Shown: in pieces, positions 32,792 to 41,820 of the stretch
Layout: every line of letters begins with the position of its first letter
Position numbering within the stretch: position 1 is the first letter of the stretch
From: Candidatus Krumholzibacteriota bacterium
GTDB taxonomy: Bacteria > Krumholzibacteriota > Krumholzibacteriia > Krumholzibacteriales > Krumholzibacteriaceae
Direction of reading: 5' to 3'
Length of the DNA: 64,000 nt
Assembly (NCBI GenBank): GCA_016931295.1
Contig: JAFGEZ010000019.1
Span: 1 to 64,000 of the forward strand
The notes under the pieces: model-generated
Told to the model about the DNA's origin: nothing
Database searches by the model: none
Seen by the model: only the letters and a program-made list of their open reading frames with translations
Made by a program: the position numbers and the translations under genes

Positions 32792-33523
32792 GTGGAGAGC
32801 CTGGTCGTCATCCCGACCTACAACGAGAAGGAGAACATCGAGCGGATCGTCGAGATGGTCCTCGCCGTCGACGGGGGGATCGACGTGCTCGTCGTCGATG
32901 ACAACTCCCCCGACGGAACGGGCGACATCGTCGACCGCATGGCCGCCGGAAACAACCGGGTCCACGTCATCCACCGCGAGGGAAAGCTCGGTCTCGGCTC
33001 CGCGTACATCCGGGGATTCACCTGGGCCCTCGAGGAGACGGACGCGCGGTACGTCTTCGAGATGGACGCGGACTTCTCGCACGATCCGGGCGCCATCCCC
33101 GATTTCCTCGACGCGATCCGAAACAACGATCTCGTCATCGGCTCCCGCTACCTCCGCGGGATCACCGTCGTCAACTGGCCACTGCGGCGGCTGTTCCTGA
33201 GCTGCGGGGCGAACGTCTACACCCGTATCATCACGGGACTCCCCCTGAAGGACGCCACGGGAGGCTTCAAGTGCTTCCGGCGCGAGGTGCTCCGGCAGCT
33301 GCCTCTCGAGACGATCCGCAGCGACGGGTACTCCTTCCAGATAGAGATGAACTTCTTCTGCTGGAAGAAGAACTTCCGCATCAAGGAGATCCCCATCATC
33401 TTCACCGACCGCCGCGTGGGGGTGTCGAAGATGTCGAAGAAGATCATCTGGGAGGCGGCCTTCATGGTCTGGCGCCTCCGTTTCATGAACCCGCGGCGCT
33501 GGCGGGCCGCCGCCGGGACGTAA
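32792..33523 (+). CDS. Polyprenyl-phosphate mannose/hexose synthase (DPM1-like GT2)
   Basis: A 243-residue soluble GT2 enzyme without membrane helices, like single-domain DPM1. It has VVIPTYNEKENIERIVEMV, VVDDNSPDGTGDIV, EMDADFSHDPGAIP (DADFSH is characteristic of dolichol/polyprenol-phosphate mannose synthases), SRYLRGI, and the DATGGFKCFRREVL/SDGYSFQIEMNF segments. It would make polyprenyl-phosphate-mannose from GDP-mannose at the inner leaflet; glucose or another hexose cannot be excluded. GTG start with AAAGGAG upstream. Flanked by the YfhO protein and near the DUF2723 and PMT-like proteins, all plausible users of its product. Confidence 0.9.
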   Translation: MESLVVIPTYNEKENIERIVEMVLAVDGGIDVLVVDDNSPDGTGDIVDRMAAGNNRVHVIHREGKLGLGSAYIRGFTWALEETDARYVFEMDADFSHDPGAIPDFLDAIRNNDLVIGSRYLRGITVVNWPLRRLFLSCGANVYTRIITGLPLKDATGGFKCFRREVLRQLPLETIRSDGYSFQIEMNFFCWKKNFRIKEIPIIFTDRRVGVSKMSKKIIWEAAFMVWRLRFMNPRRWRAAAGT

Positions 33524-33529
33524 TCAGAC

Positions 33530-35581
33530 ATGGACGTCTCCATCATCGTCGTCACGCACAACAGCGTCGAGCCGGTGGCCCGCTGCCTGGACTCCCTCGC
33601 GCGCCACGCCCCCGCGTGCGCGCACGAGACGATCGTCATCGACAACGCGAGCCGCGACGGCACGCCGGAGATGATCCGCGACCGTTTCCCCGGCGTCAGG
33701 CTCGCCGCGAACAGGGAGAACGTCGGCTACGCGCGCGGCGTCAACCAGGGGATCCGGATGTCGACCGGCCGCGCGATCCTCGTCCTCAACCCGGACATCG
33801 AGCTCCGCGACGACGCGGTCGGCCATCTGCTGGCGTCCCTCGACGCCCGACCGCGGGCCGGGATCGTCGCCTCGCGGCTCGTCTATCCAAACGGACGGCT
33901 GCAGCATTCCTGCCGCGCCTTCTACACGGCGAAAGCGATCATCCTCCGCCGCACCTTCCTCGGACGTCTCTTCCCGCGGGCGAAGGCGCTTCGGGCGCAC
34001 CTCATGACCGACTGGGACCACGAGACGCCCCGGCAGGTCGACTGGGTCATCGGCGCCTGCATGATGGCGAGGCGCGAGGCGATCGAGCAGGTGGGGATGA
34101 TGGACGAGCGGTTCTTCCTCTACTTCGAGGACATCGACTGGTGCTACCGGATGCAGCATCTCGGCTGGGAGGTGTGGTACGAGCCCGCCTCGACGATGGT
34201 GCACAGCTACGAGCGGTCGAGCGCGTCGATGCTGCGCAAGCCCTTCCTTTTGCACGTGCTCAGCCTGCTCCGCTACGTCGAGAAGTGGAACCGGCTGTCC
34301 TGGTTCTTCCGCCGTCACCGCGAGACGCTCAAGACGGCCGTCTTCGTGTGCGCGGACCTCGTCGCCATCAACGCCGCCTTCTTCGCCGCCTACTATCTCC
34401 GTCTCGCCCTCCAGGCACGTTTCGTCTACGGGCTCTATCCGCTCGACTGGTACCGCGTCTTCATCCTCTTCTCCAGTCTCGTCTTCGTCGGCACCTTCGC
34501 CTTCTCGGGACTCTATCGCGTGCAGCGCGGCACCCACTGGACCGAGGAGTCGATACGCGTCGCGCGCGCGGTCTTCCTCGTGTTCACGATCCTTCTCGCC
34601 GCCACCTATCTCGGCCGCATCCGGATCTACTCGCGCGCCGTCCTCCTCAGCCAGGCGGTCTTCTCGATTATCCTCGTCGCCTTCTTCCGCCGGATCGTGC
34701 GGATCGTCCATCGCCAGCTCGTCAGGACGAGCTTCGACCTCAAGCGCGTCCTCCTCGTCGGCTCCGCAAAAGAGGCGGCGGCCGCGCGGCGCCTCTTCAC
34801 GGCCGACCGCGACACGGGGATCGACGTCGTCGGGGCCGTGACGGGTGAGGAGGGATCGCTCTGCGCGATCGGGGATCTCTCGGCGGCGATCGAGCTCCAC
34901 AAGATCCAGGAGATCGTCGTTTTGCCCTCGCGCCACGAGCGGGAGCTGCTCGTTTCCGTGCTCCTGCACCGGGGCAAGAGCGTCCCGGTCCGCATCGCGT
35001 CGCCGCTGGCCGGTTTGATCGGGCAGACGGCGCGCGTCGACGAGATCGGCGGGCTCTCCCTCTTCTCGGTCGGGGGGGGCGGCGGGGGAGCGATGCGGCG
35101 ACTGTCCGCCCGCTGCCTCGACGTCGCGGCAGCGGCGATCCTCCTCGTCGTCTCCTGTGCCGCGTGGACGGCGGCAGCGATCGCCGGGCGCGCGCCCCGA
35201 CGGCGGCGGGAGACGCGATTCGGTTCAAACAAACGGGCGATCCGGTGGCCGCGGGCGCTCCGCGCGGACGGCCGGGACGCCTCCGACTTGCTCAATCCGA
35301 CGCTTTTCGTGTATCTTCTGACCGGGCGGCTGGCCCTCGCCGGGCCGCCGGCCGTGTTCGACACGAGGGATCTTCCCCCGGACCCGCCCGCCGCGAGACC
35401 GGGGATCGCCGGACGCTGGCGGTACGCGGGGGCGCCGGACGCGCGCACCGCGATCGAGGACGAACTGCTCGCCATGCGCAACCGGCGTTTCACCGGAGAC
35501 CTCGTCACGATCGCCCGCTCGCTCCGGGTGATGGCCGCGGGGCGATATCCCGACTGGTTCACGCAGGAGGTCGAACGGTGA
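33530..35581 (+). CDS. GT2 glycosyltransferase fused to a degenerate polyprenyl phosphoglycosyltransferase-like module
   Basis: A 683-residue fusion. Residues 1-245 are a GT2 domain (VSIIVVTHNSVEPVARCLDS, LVLNPDIELRDDAV, FFLYFEDIDWCYRMQHLGWE). Residues about 262-410 hold four or so membrane helices as in the N-terminus of WbaP/EpsE-type enzymes, followed by a CoA_binding_3-like domain (VLLVGSAKEAAAARRLF, IQEIVVLPSR). The C-terminal 160 residues keep the outline of the bacterial sugar transferase domain (RLSARCLDVAAAAILLVVS, TGRLALAGPPAVF, PGIAGRWRYAG) but lack the basic KFRSM segment and the catalytic Asp-Glu: the SLDELPQLWNVLRG block reads as LNPTLFVYLLTG. The GT2 part looks active; the rest may only anchor or bind. 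It overlaps the next gene in a GTGA. Confidence 0.78.
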   Translation: MDVSIIVVTHNSVEPVARCLDSLARHAPACAHETIVIDNASRDGTPEMIRDRFPGVRLAANRENVGYARGVNQGIRMSTGRAILVLNPDIELRDDAVGHLLASLDARPRAGIVASRLVYPNGRLQHSCRAFYTAKAIILRRTFLGRLFPRAKALRAHLMTDWDHETPRQVDWVIGACMMARREAIEQVGMMDERFFLYFEDIDWCYRMQHLGWEVWYEPASTMVHSYERSSASMLRKPFLLHVLSLLRYVEKWNRLSWFFRRHRETLKTAVFVCADLVAINAAFFAAYYLRLALQARFVYGLYPLDWYRVFILFSSLVFVGTFAFSGLYRVQRGTHWTEESIRVARAVFLVFTILLAATYLGRIRIYSRAVLLSQAVFSIILVAFFRRIVRIVHRQLVRTSFDLKRVLLVGSAKEAAAARRLFTADRDTGIDVVGAVTGEEGSLCAIGDLSAAIELHKIQEIVVLPSRHERELLVSVLLHRGKSVPVRIASPLAGLIGQTARVDEIGGLSLFSVGGGGGGAMRRLSARCLDVAAAAILLVVSCAAWTAAAIAGRAPRRRRETRFGSNKRAIRWPRALRADGRDASDLLNPTLFVYLLTGRLALAGPPAVFDTRDLPPDPPAARPGIAGRWRYAGAPDARTAIEDELLAMRNRRFTGDLVTIARSLRVMAAGRYPDWFTQEVER

Positions 35582-37905
35582 AACGCACACTGACGGTGCT
35601 TCTGGCGCTCTTACTCGCCGCGCCGCTCATCGCGGCCCCCGGGGAATGGCATATCCACCTCGACGCGAGCGTAGCCTACCGGCTCCAGGTGACCGGGGAC
35701 ACGCTCTGGTGCTGCACGAACGGGGGCATCCTCCTCTTCGACCTCCGCGACTCGACCTTCACCCAGATCGCCGACGGGCTTTCCTTCGTGTCGACCGACG
35801 TCTCCTCGGTCGCGCCTGCCGCCGACGGGACGCTCTGGGCGGGATTCTACGGCGGCGGCGTCGTCCGCATCGACGATCCGTCGGCCCCCGATCCCACGGC
35901 GAAGCGCTACGGCCCGAGCGACGGTCTCCTCGCCGACAGCGTCACCGCGATGACGGCGATCGGCGACGAGATCTACTACGGGTCGACGAACGGCGTGGCC
36001 AAGTTCTTCGACAATTTCCATTCCCGCGAGCCCGGGCTCACCGATGCGCTCGAGGGGGTCCGCGTCAACGACCTGCTCGCGATCGGCGGCGACACGCTCT
36101 GGGTGGCGACGGAGGCGGGGGTCGTTTGCTTCAACCGGGCCACGCTCTCCCTGGCCAGCTTCGATATCGGGCGCGTCAACGCCCTCTGCGTGTTCGAGGG
36201 ACGGCTCCACGCGGCGGGCGCGGGCGGCGTGCTGCAATTCGCGGACAACGTCTGGACGCCCTATGCCGACGTCTTCAACGGCCACGAACCGCTGGCGATC
36301 TCCGCCGGCGGCGGCGAGTTCGTCGCCGTCACCGACGAGGGGGCGTGGCGGTGGAACGGGTACGTCTTCGCCGCGATCGACATCGGCGGGATGAAGACGC
36401 TCCACCACGAGCTGTACCGGATGGGCTGGAACGACATCCTCCGCGCCGTCGCCGTCGACGGCAACGGGACGCCGTGGGTGGGCGGCGAGTTCACGCTGCT
36501 TTTGCGCGGCGTCTACGTGAGCGGCCGGGTCGACGGCGCATGGATCAACCGGGCGCCGAGTCTGCCCCCGCACAACGCCGCGGCGCAGCGCGGGCTCGCC
36601 GCCGTTTCCGGCGGAGGCGTCTGGTTGAGCACGGAGAAGAACGGCGTGGGCTACCGCGATCCCTCGGGGGCGTGGAACAACTACACCCTGATGCGCCCCG
36701 ACGATCCGGGCAACGACGATCTCCCGTCCTACCGATTCAACAACCTCGCCGTCCTCCACGACTCGCGGGGGCGCCTCTGGCTGAACGCCCTCGATTACGA
36801 CCTCGACCTGCTCGATGCGGGGGATCCCCTCGTGAAAACCGACGACGAATGGGCGCATTTCGCGCTCGAGAGCGGGACGATCACCTCGAACCGCTTCGTC
36901 GCGGCCGCCGAGGACCCGGCGGGGAATTGCTGGTTCCTCTCCGACGCGGTCCTCTTCGAATCGGGCGTGTGGGGGATCAACATCGTCCGTTTCGACACGA
37001 CCGGCTGGCTCTCCGTCGATCCGATCGTCGAGAGCCGCATGGAGAGCGGATCGGTCTTCGGTTGCGTCTTCGACGGCGACGACCGCGTCTACCTCGCCCT
37101 GCGCGACTACGGGATCCAGCTCTGGATCACGCAGGGATTCGACTGGTCCGAGCTCACCGATCTGACAGACGACGTCTGGCTGACCATCGCCGGGCCGGAG
37201 GACCTGACGAGCACCGATCTCACCTCGATCGAAATGACGCCCGACGGGACGCTCTGGGCGGGGACGGCCGGCGGGCTCGTCCGCTACCGTTCCCTCGTGA
37301 TCGAGGAGATCGGCGCGAAGAGCTATTCCGGCGACACGGGGCTCCTCGGCTCCGACGTGCGCGATCTCGCCGTCGACCGCTTCGGTGCCCTCTGGGTGGG
37401 GACGAACGGCGGGATCGACCGGATCGGCCCGGACGGCCTGATCACCCCGTACACGTCGATCGCGAAGTGGCAGCGGGATCTCTCCGACATCTATCCGACG
37501 TCGGCCGTCTCGCCCCTTCCCTCGGCGAACGTCCGCGCCCTCGCCTACGACGAGACGACCGATCTCCTCTGGATCGGGACCGACCGGGGACTCGCCTCGC
37601 TCGACGTCACGCCGGCCGGGGCGGAGACGCTGCCCTTCTCGTCGATGATCCTCTATCCGAACCCGATACACGTGGGGCGCGGGGACGAGGCGGTCAGGAT
37701 CGGGCGCGTGACCGGCGAGGTCGACATCCGGGTCTACACGCTCGAGGGCGAGCTCGTCCACGAGGCGACGGGGATCGTCGACGGCGACGTGGCATGGGAT
37801 CTGCTCACGTTGAACGGGTTCAGTGCCCGTTCGGGGATCTACCTCGTGCGGGTGACGGACAAAACCGGACGGAACGAGGTCAGGAAGGTCGCGCTGATCA
37901 GATGA
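35578..37905 (+). CDS. Exported beta-propeller protein with FlgD/T9SS-like C-terminal domain
   Basis: A 775-residue protein with a Sec signal peptide (KRTLTVLLALLLAAPLIAAPG). The body consists of two-component-regulator-type propeller repeats of the form GTLWAGFYGGGVVRID, NGTPWVGGEFTLLL, GALWVGTNGGIDRIG and LLWIGTDRGLASLD. The last 90 residues (SSMILYPNPIHVGRGDEAVR, then SGIYLVRVTDKTGRNEVRKV) form an Ig-like domain of the FlgD or type IX secretion type-A sorting kind. No kinase or DNA-binding domain is present, so it is a surface or secreted protein, not a sensor kinase. GTG start coupled to the fusion gene, stop coupled to the SDR gene, so it is part of the glycan operon. Confidence 0.83.
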   Translation: MKRTLTVLLALLLAAPLIAAPGEWHIHLDASVAYRLQVTGDTLWCCTNGGILLFDLRDSTFTQIADGLSFVSTDVSSVAPAADGTLWAGFYGGGVVRIDDPSAPDPTAKRYGPSDGLLADSVTAMTAIGDEIYYGSTNGVAKFFDNFHSREPGLTDALEGVRVNDLLAIGGDTLWVATEAGVVCFNRATLSLASFDIGRVNALCVFEGRLHAAGAGGVLQFADNVWTPYADVFNGHEPLAISAGGGEFVAVTDEGAWRWNGYVFAAIDIGGMKTLHHELYRMGWNDILRAVAVDGNGTPWVGGEFTLLLRGVYVSGRVDGAWINRAPSLPPHNAAAQRGLAAVSGGGVWLSTEKNGVGYRDPSGAWNNYTLMRPDDPGNDDLPSYRFNNLAVLHDSRGRLWLNALDYDLDLLDAGDPLVKTDDEWAHFALESGTITSNRFVAAAEDPAGNCWFLSDAVLFESGVWGINIVRFDTTGWLSVDPIVESRMESGSVFGCVFDGDDRVYLALRDYGIQLWITQGFDWSELTDLTDDVWLTIAGPEDLTSTDLTSIEMTPDGTLWAGTAGGLVRYRSLVIEEIGAKSYSGDTGLLGSDVRDLAVDRFGALWVGTNGGIDRIGPDGLITPYTSIAKWQRDLSDIYPTSAVSPLPSANVRALAYDETTDLLWIGTDRGLASLDVTPAGAETLPFSSMILYPNPIHVGRGDEAVRIGRVTGEVDIRVYTLEGELVHEATGIVDGDVAWDLLTLNGFSARSGIYLVRVTDKTGRNEVRKVALIR

Positions 37906-39353
37906 GATGCGAGGAGACCAGAAGAATCCTCGTCGTCGGGGCGGGCGAGGCGGGGCGCATGGCCGCCGCCGAGATCCGCGCCCACGACGAGCTCGATGCG
38001 GTCGTCGCAGGATTCCTCGACGACGATCCCGCCCTCGCCGGCCGGACGGTCGGGAACGCGCCGGTCCTCGGAACGACCGCCGACCTCGAGCGCGTCATCG
38101 GCGAAGACGAAATCGACGAGATACTCATCGCCGTGCCGACCGCGCCGGGCCGTTTCGTCCGGGAGATGGTGAAGCGCTGCCGGCGCGCGGGCCGTCCCTT
38201 CAAGATCGTCCCCGGTCTCATGGAGATCATCCGCGGAACCGTCAAGATCGAGCAGATCCGCGAGGTCGAGGTCGAGGACCTGCTCGGGCGCGAGACGGTC
38301 GAGCTCGACATGGCAGCCGTCCACGAGGCGCTGGAGGGCAGGACCGTCCTCGTCACGGGGGCCGGCGGGTCGATCGGTTCGGAGCTCTGTCGCCGGCTCG
38401 CCGAGGCGAAACCCGGCGCCCTCGTCCTGCTCGGACGCGGCGAGAACCGGATCTTCCGGATCGAGGACGAGCTGCGCGCCGCCTACCCGGCCCTTCCGGT
38501 CAGGGCGGTGATCAACGATCTCCGCGACGCCGGCGCCGTGGATGCGCTCGTCGGGGAGATCGCCCCGCGGGCGATCTACCACGCCGCCGCGCACAAGCAT
38601 GTCCACTACATGGAGCGCGATCCCGCCGAGGCCGTCGTCAACAACGTCGCGGCGAGCCGCAATCTCGTCCTCGCGGCCGAGCGGCGCGGCGTCGAACGGC
38701 TCGTCTTCATCTCCACCGACAAGGCCGCCGATCCGCGCGGCGTGATGGGTGCGACCAAGCGGGTGATGGAGCTCTACCTCCGCTCGCGTCCCCCCGGAGG
38801 GTGCCGGTTCATCACCGTTCGGTTCGGCAACGTCATCGGCTCCGACGGGAGCGTCGTGCCCCTCTTCCTCCGCCAGATCAGGCGCGGGGGACCGGTGACG
38901 GTGAGCCATCCCGAGGCGACCAGGTTCTTCATGACGGTGCGCGAGGCGGCCCTCCTCGTGCTCCGCGCCTCGGTGATCGGCCGCGGGGGGGAGACCTTCA
39001 TCCTCGACATGGGCGAGGCGCTCAACATCCTCGAGATCGCGCGCGACATCATTTTGCTGAGCGGGCACGAGCCGGAGACGGAGATCCCCGTCGAGATCAC
39101 CGGGCTGCGCGAGGGCGAGAAGCTCCACGAGGTCCTCGTCACGGCCGACGAGGAACTCGTTCCGGTGGGGGAGGAAAAGATCCTGCTCGCCCGGCCGACG
39201 GCCGCGCTGCCGGCGCGGATCGAGGAGGAGGTGGACGCGCTCGTCGAGGCGGCCCTGCGGCGCGACGGGGCGGCCGTCGTCGACGGTCTCGCGCGCCTGC
39301 TTCCCGGGTTCGATCCGCCGCCCGGCCCCTTCCCGGGGGCGACGGCCACGTGA
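37902..39353 (+). CDS. CapD/FlaA1-family nucleotide-sugar dehydratase/epimerase, soluble form
   Basis: A 483-residue protein. Residues about 8-125 are a CoA_binding_3/Rossmann-like domain (ILVVGAGEAGRMAAAEI, VAGFLDDDPALAG) and from about 147 the Polysacc_synt_2 SDR domain (VLVTGAGGSIGSELCRRLAE, YHAAAHKHVHYMERDP, FISTDKAADPRGVMGATKRV, HPEATRFFMTVREA, GLREGEKLHE). MGATK in place of YxxxK is usual in this family (FlaA1, PglF, WbpM). The membrane helices of full-length PglF/WbpM are missing. It would make a 4-keto-6-deoxy or epimerised UDP-sugar. ATGA overlap with the propeller gene. Confidence 0.9.
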   Translation: MRCEETRRILVVGAGEAGRMAAAEIRAHDELDAVVAGFLDDDPALAGRTVGNAPVLGTTADLERVIGEDEIDEILIAVPTAPGRFVREMVKRCRRAGRPFKIVPGLMEIIRGTVKIEQIREVEVEDLLGRETVELDMAAVHEALEGRTVLVTGAGGSIGSELCRRLAEAKPGALVLLGRGENRIFRIEDELRAAYPALPVRAVINDLRDAGAVDALVGEIAPRAIYHAAAHKHVHYMERDPAEAVVNNVAASRNLVLAAERRGVERLVFISTDKAADPRGVMGATKRVMELYLRSRPPGGCRFITVRFGNVIGSDGSVVPLFLRQIRRGGPVTVSHPEATRFFMTVREAALLVLRASVIGRGGETFILDMGEALNILEIARDIILLSGHEPETEIPVEITGLREGEKLHEVLVTADEELVPVGEEKILLARPTAALPARIEEEVDALVEAALRRDGAAVVDGLARLLPGFDPPPGPFPGATAT

Positions 39354-40321
39354 AAATCAGGGCCGAACGGCATACGCCGCGGGCGGAGCTCCTCGAGCTC
39401 GCCGGGCGCTGCCCCGGCGCGACCTTCTTCCACACGCCCGCCTGGGCCGAGTCGCTCGCCGCCGCCTGGCCCCGCTTCCGGCCGCGATGGCTGACCGCCC
39501 GCGAAAACGGCCGGCTTCTCGCCTTCCTTCCCTACGTCGACATCGCCCGCGGCCCCTTCCACTCGCTGCAGGCGATGCCCTTCGGCACCTACGGAGATCC
39601 GGTCGGCGACGAGGCGGCGTGCGGCGCACTCCTCGATCGGTTCTTCCGCGCCGCAGCCGGGTTCAACTGCCTCGATGCGGTCGTTTCGTTCGTCGATCCG
39701 TTTCGGGGCGGCGACCGCCCGCGCGTCGCCGGCGCCGTGACGCGCGAGTGCAGCGTCGTCGATCTCGACGGCGGAATCGCGGACTACCTCGCCCGTCTGA
39801 GCGGCAAGAAGCGCCAGCTCCGCAACCGCGCGCTCCGTGAGGGGATCGTCGCGCGGCCGCTGGAGACCGTGGAGGAGGTGGCGGCCTTCCACCGGATCTA
39901 CGCCCGCTGCTCGCGCGGGTGGGGGGGCGTCCATCCCTACCCCGAGCGTCTCTTCGTCGAGCTCTTCCGCCGGCGGGACGAGGGCGTCGTCTTCTGGGGA
40001 GGGTTCCTCGCGAACCGGCTGCTCGGGGGAAACATCGACTTCTACTTCGGGCGGACGGCGCAGGCGTGGCAGGCCGGGCACACCGCGGAGGCGCACGAGC
40101 ACGACATCGCGACCGTTCTCGTCGTGCGGGCCGTCGAGGAGGCGTACCGGCGCGGCGCCCGGATCTTCAACCTCGGCTCGAGCCTCGGGGACGAGGGGCT
40201 CCTCTTCTTCAAGCGGTCGCTCGGCGCCCGCGAGTGCGACTACACGGTGCTCGCCAGGAGAAAGCGATGGTGGACATGGATCAGGCCGAGAGGGCCGGCG
40301 GGCACTCGCGCATCGCGCTGA
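39350..40321 (+). CDS. FemAB/GNAT-like acyltransferase protein
   Basis: A 323-residue protein of the GNAT-like FemAB or BioF2-like (Acetyltransf_6) group: an N-terminal half with FFHTPAWAESLAAAWP and LAFLPYVDIARGP, a GKKRQLRNRALREG segment, and a C-terminal half with VVFWGGFLANRLLGGNIDFY and ARIFNLGSSLGDEGLLFFKR. Such proteins add amino acids to peptidoglycan or transfer acyl groups to surface sugars; in EPS loci they are often annotated as PEP-CTERM/FemAB. The substrate is unknown. GTG start overlapping the SDR stop; 55 bases of its 3' end overlap the flippase gene. Confidence 0.8.
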   Translation: MKIRAERHTPRAELLELAGRCPGATFFHTPAWAESLAAAWPRFRPRWLTARENGRLLAFLPYVDIARGPFHSLQAMPFGTYGDPVGDEAACGALLDRFFRAAAGFNCLDAVVSFVDPFRGGDRPRVAGAVTRECSVVDLDGGIADYLARLSGKKRQLRNRALREGIVARPLETVEEVAAFHRIYARCSRGWGGVHPYPERLFVELFRRRDEGVVFWGGFLANRLLGGNIDFYFGRTAQAWQAGHTAEAHEHDIATVLVVRAVEEAYRRGARIFNLGSSLGDEGLLFFKRSLGARECDYTVLARRKRWWTWIRPRGPAGTRASR

Positions 40322-41820
40322 ACACGCTCTCCCTCGCCGCCAGCGGCGCCGCCGGGCTCGTCTTCACCGTCCTGCAGCTTTCCCTTTTGAGCCGGTTTCT
40401 CGACGGGGAGCGGTTCGGGCTCTTCGTCGCGCTCAGGGGCTTCTCGCTCCTCCTCGCCACGATCGCCCTCGCGGGACTGCCGCAGGTGCTGGTCCGGTTC
40501 CTGCCGAGCCTGCGGGCGCGGGGCGAACGAAGCCGCGCGACGATCCTCTTCGCGGCGGCGTCGGCAGTCGTTCTTCTCCTCGGGACGGCGATCCTCCTGT
40601 CGCGCGGTCTCTGGCGCCCGGTTCTGCCGGCGGGGGCCCGGATGATGATCGCCGGCGACGCACTGCTCTTCTGGGCCGTGGCCGCCGCGATCACCCTGTC
40701 CCTGAAGCTCCTCCTCTACGGCGCCTTCGGCGGGCTGCGCGAGATGCGCATGCAGATGCTCTTCGAGCCGGTCTTCCTTCTCGTCTTCACGCTCTACGTC
40801 GTATTCCGCCGGGACGGCCTCGAGGTGACCGGGCTCTTTCGCGCCCTCGCCGCCCTGAACGGGATCGTCTTCCTCGCCGGCCTGCCCGTCTACCGCTCGC
40901 TCGTCCGGCGTCACTTTCTCGGGAGGGGGGAGACGGCCGCGGGCTCCGAGCTGCCGCGGTTCCTTCCCTACTGGGGCGGATCGGTGCTCCTCTCGTTCGT
41001 CGCCCTCGCTTTCACCGACGTCGACCGTTTCGTCATGTCCACGATGCTGCCCGTCTCGGCCGTCTCGCTCTTCCACGTGGCCTCGCGCGTGCACAACGTT
41101 CTCAAGCGGTTTCTCGGCCTCCCCGTCGTCGCGGCCAGCCCCGAGATCACCCGCCTCTACGAGGAGGGGCGCGTCGGCGAGATCCCGGCGAAGATCCGCG
41201 TCTTCACGCACGGGACGGTTGTCGCCTCGCTCTTCGCGGCGGCGGGCGCGGCCGTCGCCGGACGCCACCTGATCGGCCTTCTCTCCGGCCAGGCCTACGG
41301 CGGCGCCTACCGGATCCTCCTCATCCTGCTGCCGACGATTCCACTCTCCGCCGCCACCGCCCCGCTCGTGGCAGCCATGCGTTCGCTCCACGCCATGCGG
41401 GGTGCCGTGCTCTGCGACTTCCTCTGGATGGCCGCCTATTTCGGCGCGTTCGTTCCCCTCGTCCAGACCGCCGGCATCGCCGGGATGGCGCTCGCGCAGG
41501 GGGCGGCCTGCGTCGTCCAGCTCGTCGCGGCGATCCTCCTCGCCCGCAGGGAGGGGCTCTGGGGGGGCGTGGGAAGGGGAACGGGCCGGCTCGCCGGCGT
41601 CCTGCTCGTCGCCGCGACGGCGGGGGCGTACCTGACCCGGGCGCTCGGGCCCGCGTCGACGATCGTCTTCCTGCTCGTTTTCCCTTTCGCCGCGAGGGCG
41701 CTCATCGCTACACTGGGGGTCTTCGAGGCAAAGGAGACGGCGGTCTTCCTCTCGATCCTGCCGCAGGGGCGGGGGCAACGGCTCCTCTCCTGGCTGCTCA
41801 ACGCGGAGAAGGCGCGATGA
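40267..41820 (+). CDS. Wzx-like polysaccharide flippase (MATE/MVF superfamily)
   Basis: A 517-residue protein with 12-14 predicted membrane helices. RIALNTLSLAASGAAGLVFT at the N-terminus and the pattern FTDVDRFVMSTMLPVSAVSL near the middle are typical of O-antigen/polysaccharide flippases (Polysacc_synt family), which move lipid-linked glycans to the periplasmic face. ATG start at 40267 preceded by CAGGAG; this places 55 bases within the FemAB-like gene in another frame, the deepest overlap in the cluster. The stop overlaps the next glycosyltransferase in an ATGA. No Wzy polymerase could be named with certainty nearby. Confidence 0.87.
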   Translation: MVDMDQAERAGGHSRIALNTLSLAASGAAGLVFTVLQLSLLSRFLDGERFGLFVALRGFSLLLATIALAGLPQVLVRFLPSLRARGERSRATILFAAASAVVLLLGTAILLSRGLWRPVLPAGARMMIAGDALLFWAVAAAITLSLKLLLYGAFGGLREMRMQMLFEPVFLLVFTLYVVFRRDGLEVTGLFRALAALNGIVFLAGLPVYRSLVRRHFLGRGETAAGSELPRFLPYWGGSVLLSFVALAFTDVDRFVMSTMLPVSAVSLFHVASRVHNVLKRFLGLPVVAASPEITRLYEEGRVGEIPAKIRVFTHGTVVASLFAAAGAAVAGRHLIGLLSGQAYGGAYRILLILLPTIPLSAATAPLVAAMRSLHAMRGAVLCDFLWMAAYFGAFVPLVQTAGIAGMALAQGAACVVQLVAAILLARREGLWGGVGRGTGRLAGVLLVAATAGAYLTRALGPASTIVFLLVFPFAARALIATLGVFEAKETAVFLSILPQGRGQRLLSWLLNAEKAR

